From positions 1 through 10,334 of the forward strand of contig JAADHA010000458.1 of the NCBI GenBank assembly GCA_013152105.1: 10,334 bases of DNA. The letters run 5' to 3'. Shown here piece by piece: positions 8,459-10,334 of the stretch. A program made the translations under genes and the position numbers. Below the pieces are notes generated by a model. The model searched no databases, was not told the origin of the DNA, and saw nothing but the letters and a program-made list of their open reading frames with translations. Every line of letters begins with the position of its first letter. Positions within the stretch are counted from its first letter, which is position 1. This DNA is from Oligoflexia bacterium. GTDB taxonomy: Bacteria > Myxococcota_A > UBA796 > UBA2385.

Positions 8459-8938
8459 CTATCGCCAGGCGGCGGTCTTTTCCCGACTGACCTTTTCCTG
8501 GATCTTGACGATGGCGCCGAGCACGTTCTCGGGCCGAGGGGGACAACCAGCGACGTAGACATCCACCGGGATCAGCTCGTCGATCCCCTGGACGACGCTG
8601 TAGTTGTCGTAGAAACCGCCGGAGCTGGCGCAGGCGCCCATGCTGATGACCCACTTGGGGTTGGGCATCTGGTCGTAGATCTGCTGGAGGACCGGGGCCA
8701 TCTTCTGCGTGATGGTGCCCATGACCAGCAGCAGGTCAGCCTGGCGAGGGGAGAAGCGGACCAATTCGGCGCCGAAGCGGCTGATGTCGTAGCGGTTGCT
8801 GACGACCCCCATGAATTCGATGGCGCAGCAGGCTGTGCCGAAAGGCATCGGCCAAAGTGAGTACTTGCGGCCCCAGTTCACCACCGAGTCGATCGTGGTG
8901 GCCACCCATGGCGTGTCCAGGCGAGACTCTAGTCCCAT
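8459..8938 (-). CDS. nuoB: NADH-quinone oxidoreductase subunit B (cluster N2)
   Basis: A 159-residue subunit holding N2, the terminal [4Fe-4S] cluster that reduces quinone. The ligands are the tandem Cys37-Cys38 (GTACCAIE), Cys103 (GACASSGG) and Cys132 (AGCPPRPE), all in canonical context. NRYDISRFG (48-56), RQADLLLVMGT (65-75) and KMAPVLQQIYDQMP (79-92) are also family signatures. The length is at the short end of the family. Its ATG lies within the last codons of nuoA; the 10-nt overlap ATGGGACTAG contains the nuoA TAG, which suggests coupled translation of A and B. Confidence 0.98.
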   Translation of the reverse strand: MGLESRLDTPWVATTIDSVVNWGRKYSLWPMPFGTACCAIEFMGVVSNRYDISRFGAELVRFSPRQADLLLVMGTITQKMAPVLQQIYDQMPNPKWVISMGACASSGGFYDNYSVVQGIDELIPVDVYVAGCPPRPENVLGAIVKIQEKVSREKTAAWR

Positions 8939-9297
8939 TTCAGGGCTCCGCGCTTGATGCAGTAGATCCAGCCCAGGAAGAGCACGGCCAGGAAGATGCC
9001 CATCTCGACCAGCATGAAGACGCCGTTGCCCGAGCGCACGAAGGTCTGGAAGACGGTGGCCCAGGGGAAGAGGAAGACGGCTTCAAGGTCGAAGAGCAGG
9101 AAGAGGACCGCGACCAGGTAGAATTTTACGCTGAAGCGGTGTCCAGTCCCACCGACCGGCGGCATACCGCATTCGTAGACCGAGGTCTTGGTCGCCAGGG
9201 GCCGCTTGGGGCCGAAGTAGTAGGACAGCCCGACGAAAGCCAGGCTGAAGCCGATGGCGATGATGATTGCGAAGGCGACGGGAACGTAGGGGTTCAT
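8929..9297 (-). CDS. nuoA: NADH-quinone oxidoreductase subunit A
   Basis: A 122-residue membrane subunit with three transmembrane segments (about 6-28, 58-79 and 92-112), the family norm. The first loop carries YECG with Cys43, which in homologues lies near the quinone cavity. FDLEAVFLFPWA (69-80) holds the conserved Asp70 and Glu72 of the second helix. The open frame continues 16 codons upstream, but I start at the ATG at 9297 because MNPYVPVAF fits the family and AGGG lies about 6 nt before it. It is the first gene of the operon, divergent from the RNase HII gene. Confidence 0.97.
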   Translation of the reverse strand: MNPYVPVAFAIIIAIGFSLAFVGLSYYFGPKRPLATKTSVYECGMPPVGGTGHRFSVKFYLVAVLFLLFDLEAVFLFPWATVFQTFVRSGNGVFMLVEMGIFLAVLFLGWIYCIKRGALKWD

Positions 9298-9351
9298 CGG
9301 TACCCTGGGGGTGGGTGGCGCCCGTCGCGTCCGGGCTCCACGCAAGGACCC

Positions 9352-9380
9352 TTCTTAGCCTTGATCGACTCTTCGGGCAA
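9352..9380 (-). promoter_or_regulatory. Candidate sigma70-type promoter for the nuo operon
   Basis: Reading the minus strand, TTGCCC (9375-9380) is followed after 17 nt by TAAGAA (9352-9357), about 55 nt before the nuoA start. The -35 box matches 4 of 6 consensus bases and the -10 box only 3 of 6. The spacing and place are right, but the match is weak and the host's sigma factor preference is unknown. The operon promoter must lie in or near this 115-bp divergent region unless transcription enters from further upstream through the RNase HII gene's antisense strand. Confidence 0.25.
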
Positions 9381-9412
9381 CCGGCGAGGGCTATCGAGAT
9401 AGGGGCGAGCTC

Positions 9413-10078
9413 ATGCTGATCCTGGGCATGGACGAGGCGGGCCGCGGAAGCGTGCTCGGACCGCTGGTGGTGGGCGCCTTCCTGTGGGAGGCGCCGGCGG
9501 GCTGCGCCTTGCACGATGTCGCGGCCCAGGCTCCCCTGCGGGCCGCGGGGGCTGCGGACAGCAAGGCCCTGAGCCCCAAGCGTCGGGTCCAAGCTCGCGC
9601 TGCGCTTGCCCCCATGGGCTCGGGTCTGCTGCGACAGGCCACCGCAGTCCAGATCGACGGGGCCAACATCAACCACCTCGAAGAGGCTGCCTTCATCGAG
9701 CTTATCGTCCAGACCCGGCCCGCCCGTGTCTACCTGGACGCGCCCGTCCATCCGCGGGGGATCCCGGCGCTGGAGCGGCGCCTGGCAGACGCTATCTCCT
9801 CCCAAGGCGTCGCCGTACCGCAGATGGTGGTGCAACCCAAGGCCGATGTCACCTGGCCTGTCGTCGGAGCGGCCAGCATCTTCGCCAAGGTCGCCCGGGA
9901 CGCGGCCATGGCTGCTCTCTCGGTCGAATATGGCCAGCCACTGGGCTCGGGCTACCCTAGCGATCCGGTCAGCCGTCGCTGGATCAGCGGCTATCTACAG
10001 CGCGATGAGCCCCTGCCCGCCTGTGTTCGCAGCCGCTGGGGCACCATCGACAAGCTGCGCCAGCAGCCCCTGTTCTGA
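9413..10078 (+). CDS. rnhB: Ribonuclease HII, archaeal/eukaryotic-like type
   Basis: A 221-residue cytoplasmic nuclease that cuts the RNA strand of RNA/DNA hybrids and nicks at single ribonucleotides in DNA. The metal-binding residues are Asp7 and Glu8 (MDEAGRG), Asp109 (VYLDAP) and Asp145 (KADVTWPVV), followed by AASIFAKVARD (153-163). D49-S50-K51 is the family DSK motif. The C-terminus has GSGYPSDP (178-185) and VRSRWGT (205-211), which resemble archaeal RNase HII (GSGYPSDP, VRRSWKT) more than the usual bacterial GYPT/H forms. The ATG has GGGG about 7 nt upstream. It is transcribed divergently from nuoA, and its TGA directly abuts the next gene's GTG. Confidence 0.93.
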   Translation: MLILGMDEAGRGSVLGPLVVGAFLWEAPAGCALHDVAAQAPLRAAGAADSKALSPKRRVQARAALAPMGSGLLRQATAVQIDGANINHLEEAAFIELIVQTRPARVYLDAPVHPRGIPALERRLADAISSQGVAVPQMVVQPKADVTWPVVGAASIFAKVARDAAMAALSVEYGQPLGSGYPSDPVSRRWISGYLQRDEPLPACVRSRWGTIDKLRQQPLF

Positions 10079-10334
10079 GTGTCGGGGGTGCAACCGACCC
10101 TGGCGCTGGTGGTGCCGCTCTTCAACGAGGAGGCGGCGATCGAGGGGGTCGTGCGCACGACCCTGGCCACCGTCGCTCCTCTGGGCGATCGGGTGCGGCT
10201 GGTGCTCGTCGACAACGGCAGCACCGACGGCACCGCTGCGGTGTTGGCCGGGCTGGCGCCGGACCCGCGGCTGTGCCGGGTCTGCCTGCCGACCAACCGC
10301 GGCTACGGTGGTGGCATCCTGGCGGGTCTGGGGC
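10079..10334 (+). CDS. Glycosyltransferase family 2, N-terminal part (runs off the window)
   Basis: Only the first 85 codons are visible. The GT-A fold start is clear: LALVVPLFNEE (8-18) followed by VDNGSTDGT (44-52), whose first Asp binds the nucleotide-sugar, and then NRGYGGGILAGL, typical of dolichyl-phosphate-mannose-synthase-like family 2 enzymes. These transfer a sugar from a nucleotide donor to a lipid carrier or glycan; the acceptor cannot be told from this fragment. The GTG at 10079 follows the RNase HII stop with no gap and no clear Shine-Dalgarno, so translation is probably coupled. A second GTG at 10088 is a possible start. No transmembrane segment is visible in the part present. 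Confidence 0.88.
   Translation, partial: MSGVQPTLALVVPLFNEEAAIEGVVRTTLATVAPLGDRVRLVLVDNGSTDGTAAVLAGLAPDPRLCRVCLPTNRGYGGGILAGLG

Noticed and set aside
8397..8654. N-terminal extension of NuoC by 86 residues
   Set aside because: The extension is Arg-rich shadow sequence of nuoB; the internal ATG has a good ribosome binding site and gives the normal family length.
9361..9397. TTGATC with TATCGA as a promoter for the RNase HII gene
   Set aside because: The spacing is 25 nt, too long for a sigma70 promoter.
9083..9835. Minus-strand open frame of 250 codons through the nuoA/RNase HII junction
   Set aside because: It runs across the divergent intergenic region and both real genes in a different frame; no motif.

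Overview
This is a GC-rich bacterial chromosome segment dominated by one minus-strand operon for the proton-pumping NADH:quinone oxidoreductase (respiratory complex I). Read in the direction of transcription, from about 9297 down to 303, the order is nuoA-B-C-D-E-F-G-H-I followed by an RmlD-type sugar-nucleotide reductase. All nine nuo genes are intact and keep the cysteine and histidine ligands expected for flavin electron input and for clusters N1a, N3, N1b, N5, N4, N7, N6a, N6b and N2. The genes are packed tightly: A/B overlap by 10 nt, E/F by 28 nt and I/rmlD by 4 nt. Most other gaps are 4-42 nt, and the longest is 62 nt between nuoB and nuoC.

The set is incomplete for a functional 14-subunit enzyme. 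The antiporter-like membrane subunits nuoJ, K, L, M and N are not in the window. The position usually held by nuoJ carries the reductase gene, which starts on a GTG inside the nuoI stop codon. The operon appears to end at 303, and the last ~300 bases (1-302) hold no gene I can support. The five missing subunits must be encoded elsewhere, so the complex I genes look split into at least two loci.

A 115-bp divergent intergenic region (9298-9412) separates nuoA from a plus-strand pair: an RNase HII gene whose motifs look archaeal/eukaryotic rather than classical bacterial, and the start of a family 2 glycosyltransferase that runs off the right edge.

The organism is probably a Gram-negative, respiring, high-GC bacterium. 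The enlarged NuoH, the short NuoG and the overall gene style would fit a lineage around Myxococcota/Bdellovibrionota ('deltaproteobacteria'), but this is a weak inference and other high-GC phyla are possible.

I do not see an undescribed system here. The points that deserve a second look are the reductase in the nuoJ slot, the missing membrane-arm genes, an ~85-residue extra membrane hairpin in NuoH, a short NuoG that still keeps the N7 cluster motif, and the archaeal-type RNase HII.
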